From: Nocardia otitidiscaviarum NBRC 14405
GTDB taxonomy: Bacteria > Actinomycetota > Actinomycetes > Mycobacteriales > Mycobacteriaceae
Direction of reading: 5' to 3'
Length of the DNA: 64,000 bases
NCBI RefSeq assembly: GCF_000308635.1
Contig: NZ_BAGD01000048.1
Span: 1-64,000 of the forward strand
The notes under the pieces were generated by a model that worked only from the letters and a program-made list of their open reading frames with translations, searched no databases and was not told the origin of the DNA. Every line of letters begins with the position of its first letter. The first letter of the stretch is position 1. A program made the translations under genes and the position numbers. Positions 51,007 to 60,162 of the stretch are shown here, piece after piece.

Positions 51007-53310
51007 ATGGCGCGGCGTGTCATCGGAAACCTCGCTGAAGAGGTCACAAGTTTCGTCGGCCGCCGCGACGAGCTGGCTACCGCGAAGCGCTTGCTGCCCT
51101 CCACCCGGGTGCTGACCCTGCTGGGACCGGGCGGAATGGGGAAGACCCGGCTGTCCAGACAGGTCGGGAAGCTGGTGGCCCGAGCGTTCCCGGACGGCGT
51201 CTGGCTGGTGGAGCTGGCCGACGTGCAGGACCCGAACCTGGTGACGCTCAGCGTGGCCGAGACACTGGAGCTGCGCGACGAGACCACGGCCCCGCTGCCG
51301 CGGCTCACCGAATTCCTGGCCGACAAACGCCTGCTGCTGATTCTCGACAACTGTGAGCATCTGATCGACGCGTGCGCCGCACTGGTGGGGCGGATCATCG
51401 CCACCACGCCGGATGTGCGGGTGCTGGCGACCAGCCGCGAGGTGCTGGGGATTCCCGGCGAGCAGGTGATGCCGGTCCCGCCGCTGCCGGTGCGGGAGGA
51501 CGGGTCGGGCGAGGACGGCGACGCCATGCGCCTGTTCGTCGAACGAGCCAGCGCGGCGAACCCCGGTTTCACGGTGACGGCGGCGAACCGTCCCGTCCTC
51601 GCCGAGATCGTCAGCCGCCTGGAGGGCATGCCACTAGCCCTGGAACTGGCGGCCCTGCGCCTGCGCATGTTCACCCCCGAACAGATCCTGGCCCGCCTCG
51701 ACGACACCATGGATCTGCTCAGCGCCGGCCCGCGCACGGCCCCGCAGCGCCAACAGACCATCGAGGGCGCGATCCGCTGGAGCTACGACCTGTGCACTCC
51801 CGCCGAACAGCTGCTGTGGGAACAACTTTCGGTATTCGCGGGCGGCTTCGACATCGATGCCGCCGAGGCGGTGTGCGATCTGGGCGGCGCGTCGCTCATG
51901 GAGGCGCTCACCGGCCTGGTGGACAAATCGGTGCTGACACCACGCTATGACGGCACGGTGGGCCGATATTCGATGCTGGAGCCCATCCGCCAGTTCGCCG
52001 CCGACCGACTGGCCGCGCGCGGCGATGTGCAGGCCGTGCGCACCCGCCATCGCGAGCACTACCGGCAGCTGGCCCTGCGCGGCCAGACCGCCTATTGGAC
52101 GGGCGAGGACGTGGCCTGGTTCCGCGACCTGACCCGGGAACACGCGAATCTCCGTGCGGCACTGCGCTCCGGACTCCAGGACGAGCCGCTGGCCACCATG
52201 GAGACGGTGAGCGTGCTGCGCCCGTTCTGGGAGCACCACCGCTTCCTCTCCGAGGGCTACCGCTGGCTCACCGAAGCCCTGGAACTCAACCCCGAACCCA
52301 CCCGGGCTCGCGCCCGCGCCCTGTCCTCCGCGGCCTCCCTGGCGGCCCTGCTGTCAGATCAGGCGTCCGCGGCCCGCCTGGTCCACGAATGTCTGGTGCT
52401 GGCAACGGATCTCGGCAATACCGACCTGCTACCCGAAATCAACCTGGACCGCTCCCTGCTGGCCTTCACCGAGGGCGACGGCAGCCGAGCCCTGGAACTG
52501 GCCCGCACCGCCATCGACCTGGCCGTGGACACCGGCCAAACCGCCATCGAAATGGACAGCCACGCCTTCGCCTTCATGTGCGCGGAGGTCACCCACGCCA
52601 CCGGCGGCGCGGAACTGGCCGAACGCTTCCTGAAGCTCACCGAGGATTCCGGCTCCCACCTACTCGGCGGGCTGGCCCTGTGGACGGTCGGCATCGTGCA
52701 CTGGCGACGCGGCGACTACGACACCGCCGCCCAGTACCACGTCCGCTCCATCGAACAACTGGCCCTGTTCGAACGCTGCGTCTGGCTGGCCTCGGCCTTC
52801 GAGGGCCTGGCCTGGACCGAGGCCGCACGCGGCGAACCGCACCGCGCCGCCCGCCTGATGGGCGCGGCCGAAACCCTGCAACGCAGCACGGTCCGCCTGG
52901 CCGACCACATCACCAGCGTCATAGCCGACGAGGAACGCCGCCGCGTCCGCGAGGCACTGGGGGACAAGATATTCCGCGAGCAGTTCGACGCCGGAGCCAA
53001 CGTCCCGCTGGAAGACGCCATCGACTACGCCCTGGGCCGCACCCCCGCCCCGATCGCGGACCCCGAACCCTCGGCTCCCCGCCGTCCGCCACGCGTCTCC
53101 GCCACGACCACCGCCGAAACCGATGTCCTCACCCGACGAGAAAAGGACGTCGCGCGCCTGATAGCCGCCGGGTACAGCAATAAGCGCATTGCCACCGAAT
53201 TGGTGATTTCCACTCGCACGGCGGAAACGCATGTGGAGCACATTCTCACCAAGCTCGGATTCACATCACGAACACAGGTTGCGGCGTGGGCTCACGAGCA
53301 TGGGCTGTGA
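51007..53310 (+). CDS. STAND-type LuxR family regulator
   Basis: 767 residues. NB-ARC-like ATPase with P-loop GPGGMGKT (40-47), Walker B LLLILDNCEHL and the GLPLAL-like EGMPLALELAALRLR. A winged-helix and TPR-like middle region (about 350-690) follows. The C-terminal LuxR helix-turn-helix (about 706-767) reads LTRREKDVARLIAAGYSNKRIATELVISTRTAETHVEHILTKLGF. An ATP-dependent, ligand-gated transcription activator; target and signal unknown. Monocistronic. Confidence 0.92.
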   Translation: MARRVIGNLAEEVTSFVGRRDELATAKRLLPSTRVLTLLGPGGMGKTRLSRQVGKLVARAFPDGVWLVELADVQDPNLVTLSVAETLELRDETTAPLPRLTEFLADKRLLLILDNCEHLIDACAALVGRIIATTPDVRVLATSREVLGIPGEQVMPVPPLPVREDGSGEDGDAMRLFVERASAANPGFTVTAANRPVLAEIVSRLEGMPLALELAALRLRMFTPEQILARLDDTMDLLSAGPRTAPQRQQTIEGAIRWSYDLCTPAEQLLWEQLSVFAGGFDIDAAEAVCDLGGASLMEALTGLVDKSVLTPRYDGTVGRYSMLEPIRQFAADRLAARGDVQAVRTRHREHYRQLALRGQTAYWTGEDVAWFRDLTREHANLRAALRSGLQDEPLATMETVSVLRPFWEHHRFLSEGYRWLTEALELNPEPTRARARALSSAASLAALLSDQASAARLVHECLVLATDLGNTDLLPEINLDRSLLAFTEGDGSRALELARTAIDLAVDTGQTAIEMDSHAFAFMCAEVTHATGGAELAERFLKLTEDSGSHLLGGLALWTVGIVHWRRGDYDTAAQYHVRSIEQLALFERCVWLASAFEGLAWTEAARGEPHRAARLMGAAETLQRSTVRLADHITSVIADEERRRVREALGDKIFREQFDAGANVPLEDAIDYALGRTPAPIADPEPSAPRRPPRVSATTTAETDVLTRREKDVARLIAAGYSNKRIATELVISTRTAETHVEHILTKLGFTSRTQVAAWAHEHGL

Positions 53311-53392
53311 AATAGGCCCGGAACGGACATTTCGTATCTGAATATCCGCAGTTCAGATGCTATTTTCCCTTCTACCGCAATGCATTTCGCGA

Positions 53393-53398
53393 TAGAAT
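53393..53398 (+). promoter_or_regulatory. -10 element of the HNH gene, leaderless spacing
   Basis: TAGAAT ends 6 nt before the ATG at 53405 in an AT-richer spacer; no Shine-Dalgarno sequence is present. Confidence 0.55.
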
Positions 53399-53404
53399 GG
53401 ACGC

Positions 53405-54982
53405 ATGAATCCGGGGGAGGGAATCCACGACAGCGGTATCGCCGCTGTGCGCGCGGGCTTGACCGCGTTGCAGACCGTGGATCTGACCACCCTTCCCGAT
53501 GACGAGTTCGAGGGCCTGCTCGCCGCTTTCGAGACCTGCCGCCGGATAGCGGAGTCGGTGTCGCATCGCCTGCTCATCGAAACCAGCGACCGACACCTGC
53601 CCCGCATGATCGGCCGCCGCGGTCTGCACCGCTACCTGGTGGAGACCCTGCGCCTGTCCCGCTTCGAAGCCGCCTCCCGCATCGACGCCGCCCACGCCCT
53701 GGGAGTGTTCCGCGAACCCAGCGGCGCGATCCGCGAACCCGCGCTGCCCGCCACCGCGACCGCCCAAGCCGAGGGCGCGATCTCGCCCACCCACGCCCGC
53801 GCGGTCATGCGCGTGATGCACCGGCTGCCCGACGCCATCGACACCGCCACCCGCGCCCTCGCCGAAGAACACCTCGCCGACGCCGCCCGCACCCTCGCCC
53901 CCGAACAACTCACCCACGTCGGAGACCGCCTGCTCGGCTTCCTCGACCCCGACGGAACCCTCACCACCGACCATGACCGCGCCCGCCAGCGCGGACTCAC
54001 CCTCTCCCCACAACGCCTCGACGGCATGTCCGACCTCACCGGATGCATCGACCCCGAGTTACGGGCGTTGCTCGACACCGTCCTGGCGAAATGGGCGCGA
54101 CCGGGCATGTGCATGCCCGACGACCCCGACAGCCCCCGCCCCGGCACCCACGACCCCGAGGACTCCGACGGAGTCAACGCCCACGGCATGAGTGTCGACA
54201 CCGTCCGCGCCAACGGGGTCGGTATCGGCGGTGTCGGTGCTGGCGGTGTCACTGTCGCCGGTTTCGGTGCCGCCGGGTTCGATCCCGCCCGCCTGCACGC
54301 GGCCATCGCCCGCGACACCCGCACCACCACCCAACGCAACCACGACGCACTCAAAGCGTTCCTGTCCTCCGACGGCGGCCCCGGCCGCACCGACCTCGGT
54401 ACCCACCGCGGACTGCCGGTCGCGGTCACCCTGACCATGGACGTCACCGACCTACTGCGCGGCACCGGCCACGCGGTCACCGCGACCGGCACCACCATCC
54501 CGATCCGCGACGCCTGGCGGATGGCCGAAGGCGCCATCCCGCTCCTGATGATCTTCGACAAACACCACGGCAAACCCCTCTACCTCGGCGAAGGCCCCCG
54601 CCTCGCCAACAATTGGCAGCGCCGCGCCAAAACCGCCATCGAACGCGGCTGCACCCGCCCCGGCTGCACCGCCCCCGCCACCATGTGCGCCATGCACCAC
54701 ATCATCCCCTGGGCCACAGGCGGCCCCACCGACATCGACAACCTGACCCTGGTCTGCGACAGCTGCCACGCCCACATCACCGCCGACCCCGACAACCCCC
54801 ACGGGTGGGCCACCGAGACAGTCCCGGCCGGATCCGCGTTGGCCGGACGCACCCAATGGCGGCCACCAGTCGAGATCGACCCGCACCGCACCCCGCAGGT
54901 CAACCACCTCCACCACCCCGAACACATCCTGGCCGAAAGCCTGAAACGCTACCGCGCCAAACTCACCCGCCTCCGCAACTAA
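53405..54982 (+). CDS. DUF222 / HNH endonuclease domain protein (13E12 type)
   Basis: 525 residues. The N-terminal DUF222 region (about 20-330) has ISPTHARAVMRVMHRLPDAI. A Gly/Val-rich spacer at about 265-300 repeats GVGIGGVGAGGV. The C-terminal HNH nuclease motif reads CTRPGCTAP, MHHIIPWATGGPTDIDNLTLVCDSCH, with both zinc CxxC pairs and the HH/N/H catalytic set. This family is repeated many times in mycobacterial and nocardial genomes (REP13E12-like), which suggests mobility, but no terminal repeats or integrase are visible. Followed by a long non-coding stretch. Confidence 0.92.
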   Translation: MNPGEGIHDSGIAAVRAGLTALQTVDLTTLPDDEFEGLLAAFETCRRIAESVSHRLLIETSDRHLPRMIGRRGLHRYLVETLRLSRFEAASRIDAAHALGVFREPSGAIREPALPATATAQAEGAISPTHARAVMRVMHRLPDAIDTATRALAEEHLADAARTLAPEQLTHVGDRLLGFLDPDGTLTTDHDRARQRGLTLSPQRLDGMSDLTGCIDPELRALLDTVLAKWARPGMCMPDDPDSPRPGTHDPEDSDGVNAHGMSVDTVRANGVGIGGVGAGGVTVAGFGAAGFDPARLHAAIARDTRTTTQRNHDALKAFLSSDGGPGRTDLGTHRGLPVAVTLTMDVTDLLRGTGHAVTATGTTIPIRDAWRMAEGAIPLLMIFDKHHGKPLYLGEGPRLANNWQRRAKTAIERGCTRPGCTAPATMCAMHHIIPWATGGPTDIDNLTLVCDSCHAHITADPDNPHGWATETVPAGSALAGRTQWRPPVEIDPHRTPQVNHLHHPEHILAESLKRYRAKLTRLRN

Positions 54983-55774
54983 CCCACCCACCCGCAAACG
55001 CCGAGGACTCCGAGCACCCTTCGGGCGCACAGCCGCACCCTGTGCCGCCCCAGGGGTGCTCGGACTCGTTGCGGGACCCCCATACATGCCCGCGATCGTC
55101 CTCAACCGCCCACACCCGCTCGCCCCCGGTAACGCCGGGGTGCCCGCGCACCCCATCTCCCCGTGCTCGAGCCTTCGCCGTGCTCGAGAAAGTGCCCGAC
55201 CATTCCGCAGTTCCGAGAGCGGCACGATCCTCCGCTGCGCCCGCTTATCCCACCTTCCCCAGACACCCGACCTTCCCACGCTCGGGACTGCCCCGGGTTC
55301 GAGGTCGTCCGACTGCTCCGCGCCTCCGCCCTTGCCTGGTGCTCATGGCCGTCCCCGACACTCGGTTCCACTCGACTCCAACGCTTCTCCGCCACAAACC
55401 CCCGGTGCGCCCCCGGCACGCCACGACGGAACCCAACATCCCGAAGCAGCCCCATACCACTCACCCGAGGCACCCCGCCGAGCACTACACGACCACGTCC
55501 CTTCAACCGTGTATCTGATGCTCAGCACCCACACACGACAACGGCTGCCTCATGCGCCTCCTGCCACAGGCCACCACCCCAAGAATCTCGAGAACGCCCC
55601 CACAGCCAGTCCGCCCGCCGGAATCGCAGCCCACGGCACCCCACCCGGCGTCAGCGAAAGCCAGGAAAGGCACCCAACGCAACCACACTATTTCTCTTCA
55701 TCTCTGCAGCAACACCCCCACCCAAGCGCGACCGCACGACGACAACACATGGACAAGGCCGAAACCCTCCCCAC
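54983..55774. other. 790-bp region without recognisable gene
   Basis: No reading frame here has actinobacterial codon use or a family match; the plus strand is C-rich. It begins with an inverted repeat TCCGAGCACCC (55009-55019) / GGGTGCTCGGA (55054-55064) that may end the HNH transcript. A direct repeat CCGTGCTCGAG occurs at 55161-55171 and 55178-55188. It could be decayed remains of a second DUF222-type element, but I cannot show that. Confidence 0.6.
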
Positions 55775-56296
55775 TCAATACCCCACTACCCGGTCCACCC
55801 TCTCCCGCAACAAGTCAGCATGCCCCAAATGCCGCGAGTACTCCTCAACCATGTGCAGATAAATCCACCGCAGCGATAGATCCCGCCCACTCCGAGGATG
55901 CTTCACGGTGTACTCCACCGGCAGCCCCGCAACCGCCTTGTCGCACAACGCGATTTCCTCGCGATAGCGTGCGATGTCCGCCTCGGCCTCCGATGCGGAG
56001 ATGTCGTCGAAGTCTCCGTCGCGGTTGGTTTCGTCGCAATAGATGTAATCCACCCGCTCCCCCGCCGCCGTCTGCCGAAACCAGCCCCGCTCGACCTCGG
56101 TCATATGGCGAACGAGGCCGAGCAGCGACATCGAGGAGGGTTCCACGCTGCGGGAGGTGAGTTGAACTGCGCTGAGCCCCTGGCATTTCCACAGCAGCGT
56201 GTCGCGGGAGCGGTCCAGGAAGGACTGGAGCATGGTGCGTTCGTCACCAACGAGTGCGAACGATCGGCGATCGACTTCCGGTGCGGTCCATGTCAT
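55775..56296 (-). CDS. DinB-like protein (DUF664)
   Basis: 173 residues. Four-helix bundle of the DinB/YfiT superfamily: ERTMLQSFLDRSRDTLLWKCQGLS, SLLGLVRHMTEVERGWF and LRWIYLHMVEEYSRHLGHADLLRERVD. Conserved His in HMTEVE, HMVEE and HLGHAD form the usual metal site. Actinobacterial members often act as mycothiol-dependent enzymes. It lies 35 bp downstream of the hsaD-like gene in the same direction, so co-transcription is possible. Confidence 0.9.
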   Translation of the reverse strand: MTWTAPEVDRRSFALVGDERTMLQSFLDRSRDTLLWKCQGLSAVQLTSRSVEPSSMSLLGLVRHMTEVERGWFRQTAAGERVDYIYCDETNRDGDFDDISASEAEADIARYREEIALCDKAVAGLPVEYTVKHPRSGRDLSLRWIYLHMVEEYSRHLGHADLLRERVDRVVGY

Positions 56297-56331
56297 TCTC
56301 GCAATCTAATGCGACCACCGCCCCGACGTGA

Positions 56332-57186
56332 TCACATTCCCCGGGTGAGGAAGTCGATCACCGCACGTTCGAAGGCGTCCTTGCGCTCGACCTGCACCCA
56401 GTGCCCACAGCGCGAGAAAATCCGCAGGTCGGCATTGGGGAGCTGACGGGCCGGGAACAGCGCGCCCTCCACCGGCGTGACACGGTCGTCACGTCCCCAC
56501 AGCATGAGGACCTGGTGCGGAACGCCTTTCAGACGCGCCCACAGCGGCAGCGGTTCGGCCATTCTCGGGTTGTAGAAGGTGGCGTAGGCATCGGCCAGCG
56601 CCTTGGTCTGCGCGGGATCGGTGGCCGCCGCCGTGCGGGCGGCGATCAAGTCCTCGGTCAGCACCGCCGGATCGAAGACCATGGTCCGCAACCAGTCGAT
56701 GGCGCGTTCGGCCGTCGGATCGGCGTTGAAGGCCAGCAGCCGGTTGATGCCCTCCGACGGCTCCGGTCCGAGGATGTTCACGCCCACGCCGCCGGGGGCC
56801 ATCAGCACCAGCTTGTCCACTCGCCCCGCATGTTCCAACGCGGTCAGCGTCGCGACGCCGCCGCCCATGGAGTTTCCCAGCAGGCTCGCCTTCTCGATGC
56901 CCAACTCGTCCAGCAGGGCGATGACAGCGTCCGAGGCGATGCGCAAGTAGTTGCGCTCGTACACCTCCGGCCGTCCGCTCGCCCCGAAGCCCGGCTGATC
57001 CAGGACGAGACAGCGGAAGTGCCGGGACAGCACCTCGAGGTTGGCCCCGAAGTTTGCCCACCCCGACACTCCCGGCCCGGAGCCGTGCAACAGTACCAGC
57101 GGCGCACCGGATCCCGCCTCGTGGTACCGCAGTTCGACACCGTCCACGCTGAACCGGCACGAGGTGTTCTCGGCGGTGAACGTCAT
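56332..57186 (-). CDS. hsaD: Meta-cleavage product hydrolase, HsaD-like
   Basis: 284 residues; its ATG follows the hsaA-like stop directly. C-C bond hydrolase of the alpha/beta fold: LVLLHGSGPGVSGWANF, nucleophile Ser106 in LLGNSMGGG, VLMAPGGVGVNI, Asp in LMLWGRDDRVTP and His262 in CGHWVQVERKD. These motifs match HsaD/BphD. Would hydrolyse the ring-opened product of the HsaC-like dioxygenase, which is encoded 15 kb away. Confidence 0.92.
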   Translation of the reverse strand: MTFTAENTSCRFSVDGVELRYHEAGSGAPLVLLHGSGPGVSGWANFGANLEVLSRHFRCLVLDQPGFGASGRPEVYERNYLRIASDAVIALLDELGIEKASLLGNSMGGGVATLTALEHAGRVDKLVLMAPGGVGVNILGPEPSEGINRLLAFNADPTAERAIDWLRTMVFDPAVLTEDLIAARTAAATDPAQTKALADAYATFYNPRMAEPLPLWARLKGVPHQVLMLWGRDDRVTPVEGALFPARQLPNADLRIFSRCGHWVQVERKDAFERAVIDFLTRGM

Positions 57187-58347
57187 CTACAGCATCCGAT
57201 CCGTGACCTCGAGCCCCATGGCGCCCTTGCCGAACATGGCCAGGGCACGCTCCACGTCGTTGATGGCGTGCACGCTCCCGGCGTGCGCGTCGCGCCAATG
57301 CCGTTCGATGGGGTTGGGTCGGCGGATGGAGTGGCCACCGGAGTTCTTGAACAGCAGATCGATCGCCTCCAGCGCCCGTTCGGTGCCGCGCACCTGGTCG
57401 CGCCGCGCCCGCAACCGCGATTCGAACGGAATCTCCTCGCCCGCTTCGGCATAGCGCAGCTGCTCGCCGATATTGCGCTCCATCTGCAGGATCGCGGCGT
57501 CGATCTCCGACGCGGCGCGCGCGATGCGCACGTGCGCGAACGGATCCTCGGCCACCTTCTGACCGCCGTAGGACAGCCGCACCCGCTCGCGCTGTCGCGC
57601 GATATGCGCCTCGTACGCGCCCTGCGCGGCACCGATGATGGGTGCGGTGATGGTGTTGGAGAACACGCTGCCGAACGAGATCTTGTACAGCGCAGCGGTA
57701 TTCAGCTCTTGTCCGGGGCCGACCAGATTCGCCTGGTCTTCGGCGCTGTAGGCCCGGTAGGCGGGTACGAACGCCTTGTCGATGACGATGTCGTTGGAGC
57801 CGGTGCCCGCCAGCCCCGACACGTCCCAGACGTCCTCGATGACGTAGTCGCTGCGCGGCACCAGCACGGTGAAGTAGTCCATGCCCTGGTCCGAGGGCAC
57901 CAGCGCGCCCAGGAACACCCACTGCGCGTGGTCGCAGCCGGAGGAGAAGCTCCAGCGGCCGCAGATCTCGTAGCCGCCCTCGACCGCGGTCAGCTTGCCG
58001 GTCGGCGCGTACGAGGAGGAGACCAGGGTATCGGGGTTCTCGGCCCACACATCCTGTTGGGCGCGATCGTCGAACAGGGCCAGCTGCCAGGGATGCGCAC
58101 CCAGCACCGATGCCACCCAGGCGCTCGACGGGCAGGCGGTGGCGATGGCGCGGATCACCTCGTAGAAGGCCACCGGCGACGCCTCGGCGCCCCCGAACCG
58201 CGCGGGCTGCAACATGCGGAATACCCCGGCGGCGGTCAGCTCGGCGATGGTGGCGTCGGGAATCCGCCGCTGCTCCTCGGCCTGCACGGCTCGTTCCCGG
58301 ATCGCGGGCAGCAGATCCCGGACCCGATCGAGCACCTTGTTCGTCAT
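57187..58347 (-). CDS. hsaA: Flavin-dependent monooxygenase, HsaA-like
   Basis: 386 residues. Acyl-CoA dehydrogenase fold, group D monooxygenase: LQPARFGGAEASPVAFYEVIRAIATACPSSAWVASVLGAHPWQLALFDDRAQQDVW, then SSSYAPTG, WSFSSGCDHAQWVF, GLAGTGSND and RHWRDAHAGSVHAINDVERA. The match to HsaA (3-hydroxy-9,10-seconandrostatrienedione hydroxylase) runs along the whole length. Needs reduced flavin from an HsaB-like partner. Starts a two- or three-gene unit with hsaD-like and the DinB-like gene. Confidence 0.92.
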   Translation of the reverse strand: MTNKVLDRVRDLLPAIRERAVQAEEQRRIPDATIAELTAAGVFRMLQPARFGGAEASPVAFYEVIRAIATACPSSAWVASVLGAHPWQLALFDDRAQQDVWAENPDTLVSSSYAPTGKLTAVEGGYEICGRWSFSSGCDHAQWVFLGALVPSDQGMDYFTVLVPRSDYVIEDVWDVSGLAGTGSNDIVIDKAFVPAYRAYSAEDQANLVGPGQELNTAALYKISFGSVFSNTITAPIIGAAQGAYEAHIARQRERVRLSYGGQKVAEDPFAHVRIARAASEIDAAILQMERNIGEQLRYAEAGEEIPFESRLRARRDQVRGTERALEAIDLLFKNSGGHSIRRPNPIERHWRDAHAGSVHAINDVERALAMFGKGAMGLEVTDRML

Positions 58348-58488
58348 TGAGCTGTTCCCTCCTGGTCCAGTGATTCTGATTGTCGACGCTATGGCCGCCG
58401 TCGCGCGGCGATCGGGAAAAGTCCCGGTGATCGGAACCCTCGGCCCGCTCAGCCGTCGCGGCGGCCCTCGGCCGGGCGGCGGTTCGAG

Positions 58489-59997
58489 CTATTCGTTCCG
58501 GGCGGCGGCGGTGCCCGCGCGGCGGCCGAAGAAGGTGCCGTCACCGAGGGATGTGCCGCTGATGTAGCCGAAGCCGTGCAACCCGTTGGCGACCCGCCCG
58601 GCGGCGAAGAGACCGCCGATCGAACTGCCGCCCAGATCCAGGACATGCCCGTCCAGGTCGGTGTGCAGCCCGCCGAGGGTGAAGACGGATGCCCCGGTGC
58701 CGCGCCGGTCGCCGGATTCGGCGGGTGGGCGCACCCCGGCCTTCACGTCGATGGCGGCCAGGGGCGGCGTGAGCGGGCGCAGCCAGCGGGATGCCTTGTG
58801 GAAGTCGAGATCCGCTCCCCGCGCGGCGAATTCGTTGTACCGGCGCACCGTGTCGACCAGCGCGCCGTCCGGGAGCCCGGTCAGCCGCTCCAGTTCCTCG
58901 GGTGTCTCGCCGACGTGGGTCGGCCGCACCCCCCACCGCTGCGGTTCGGGCACCGCCTCGAATCCTTCCTCGTCCACGATCACCCAGACGGCCGTGTCGC
59001 CACCGGCCCAGGCGCCGCCCATGTTCTGTCGGAACAGCGCCGCCTGCCCGATGCGCCCGGGATAGGTGTCCTCGTTCACGAACCGCTGTCCCCGAGCGTT
59101 GACCACCATGCCGCGCGCCGCCAGGCCCGGTATCAGCGATATGCCGACCTGCCCCGCACCCATGTGCCGCACGCCCGCCCCGAGCGCCTGCGCCATCAAA
59201 ATGCCGCTGCCGTCATCGGTTCCGGCGCTGACCTTGGTGTGGCCCAGCAGATGTGGCGCGTGCGCGGCCAGCATGGCGTCGTTGTCGACGAATCCGCCGG
59301 TGGTGAGGATGACGCCGCGCCGGGCGCGGATGGCGATCTCCCTGCCGTATCGCCGGGCGACCACCCCGATCACCGTCCGATCCTCGGCGATCACGAGATT
59401 GGTGACGTAGGTGTCGAAAAGAGTTCCGGCCCTGGCCGTTTCGGCGGCCTCGGTGAGGCATTCCATGAGCAGTCTGCCGCCGAAGTCGTGCGCGGCGGGC
59501 CGGTGCCCGCGCGGTGCTGGCCGCGCCGATTCCGTGAACGGCCAACTGTTCTCGCCCAGCCACATCAGCCCGTCGTCGGTCGGCGGCACCCAGGTCGGGG
59601 CGTCCCACAGACTCGGGGTGAACGGGACGCCGCGGTCGACCAGCCAATGGAAGTGCTCGACGCTGCCCGCGCAGTACTCGGCGATCTTGGCCGGGTCCGC
59701 GCTCGGCCCCAGCGCAGCGGTCAGGAACGCCGCCATCTCCTCCGGGGTGTCGTCGAATCCGCACGCCCGCTGTACGGGGGTGCCGCCGCCGAGGTAGATC
59801 TCGCCGCCCGACAGCGCGGACGCGCCACCCGCTCCGCCCGCCCGGTCCACCACCAGCACGCGCGCCCCGGCCCGTGCCGCCTCGAACGCCGCCGCGGCAC
59901 CGGCGGCACCGTATCCGACCACCAGCACATCGGTGTCGATGTCGAACTCGTCGACCTCGGTCACCGCCCGCGTTGTCACAGCTTTCCGCACCGTCAT
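58489..59997 (-). CDS. FAD-dependent oxidoreductase, ketosteroid-dehydrogenase-like
   Basis: 502 residues. N-terminal FAD-binding VLVVGYGAAGAAAAFEAARAGARVLVVDRAGGAGGASALSGGEIYLGGG. A middle catalytic domain has WLVDRGVPFTPS, and a C-terminal FAD segment GGLFAAGRVANGLHGFGYISGTSLGDGTFFGRRAG. The family includes 3-ketosteroid 1-dehydrogenases and fumarate-reductase-like flavoproteins. The C-terminal motif differs from classical KstD, so the reaction is uncertain. Lies 141 bp upstream of hsaA in the same direction with a probable separate promoter in between. Confidence 0.85.
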   Translation of the reverse strand: MTVRKAVTTRAVTEVDEFDIDTDVLVVGYGAAGAAAAFEAARAGARVLVVDRAGGAGGASALSGGEIYLGGGTPVQRACGFDDTPEEMAAFLTAALGPSADPAKIAEYCAGSVEHFHWLVDRGVPFTPSLWDAPTWVPPTDDGLMWLGENSWPFTESARPAPRGHRPAAHDFGGRLLMECLTEAAETARAGTLFDTYVTNLVIAEDRTVIGVVARRYGREIAIRARRGVILTTGGFVDNDAMLAAHAPHLLGHTKVSAGTDDGSGILMAQALGAGVRHMGAGQVGISLIPGLAARGMVVNARGQRFVNEDTYPGRIGQAALFRQNMGGAWAGGDTAVWVIVDEEGFEAVPEPQRWGVRPTHVGETPEELERLTGLPDGALVDTVRRYNEFAARGADLDFHKASRWLRPLTPPLAAIDVKAGVRPPAESGDRRGTGASVFTLGGLHTDLDGHVLDLGGSSIGGLFAAGRVANGLHGFGYISGTSLGDGTFFGRRAGTAAARNE

Positions 59998-60162
59998 GGC
60001 TACGACGGTCCCCGCGCCGCGGGAAGGGCATAGCGGCGCATCTTGCTCAATGACTCTCCGATCCCGTTGATCGGGACTGGGAACCGTGGCCGGCCAGCCC
60101 AGTGGCGATGGTGTGTGAACGGCGTCACGTGTGGTTGGGACGCCTCACGAGGAGGAGAGTCG

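Noticed and set aside
53405..54982. DUF222-HNH gene as an active mobile intron or element
   Set aside because: No terminal repeats, target duplications, integrase or intron core seen around it.
55056..55862. 268-codon plus-strand frame in the gap after the HNH gene
   Set aside because: Pro/Ser/His-rich product, no ribosome-binding site, no family resemblance and overlap with the end of the DinB-like gene.
56401..58350. 649-codon frame on the plus strand
   Set aside because: Antisense to the hsaD-like and hsaA-like genes, which match their families along the full length.
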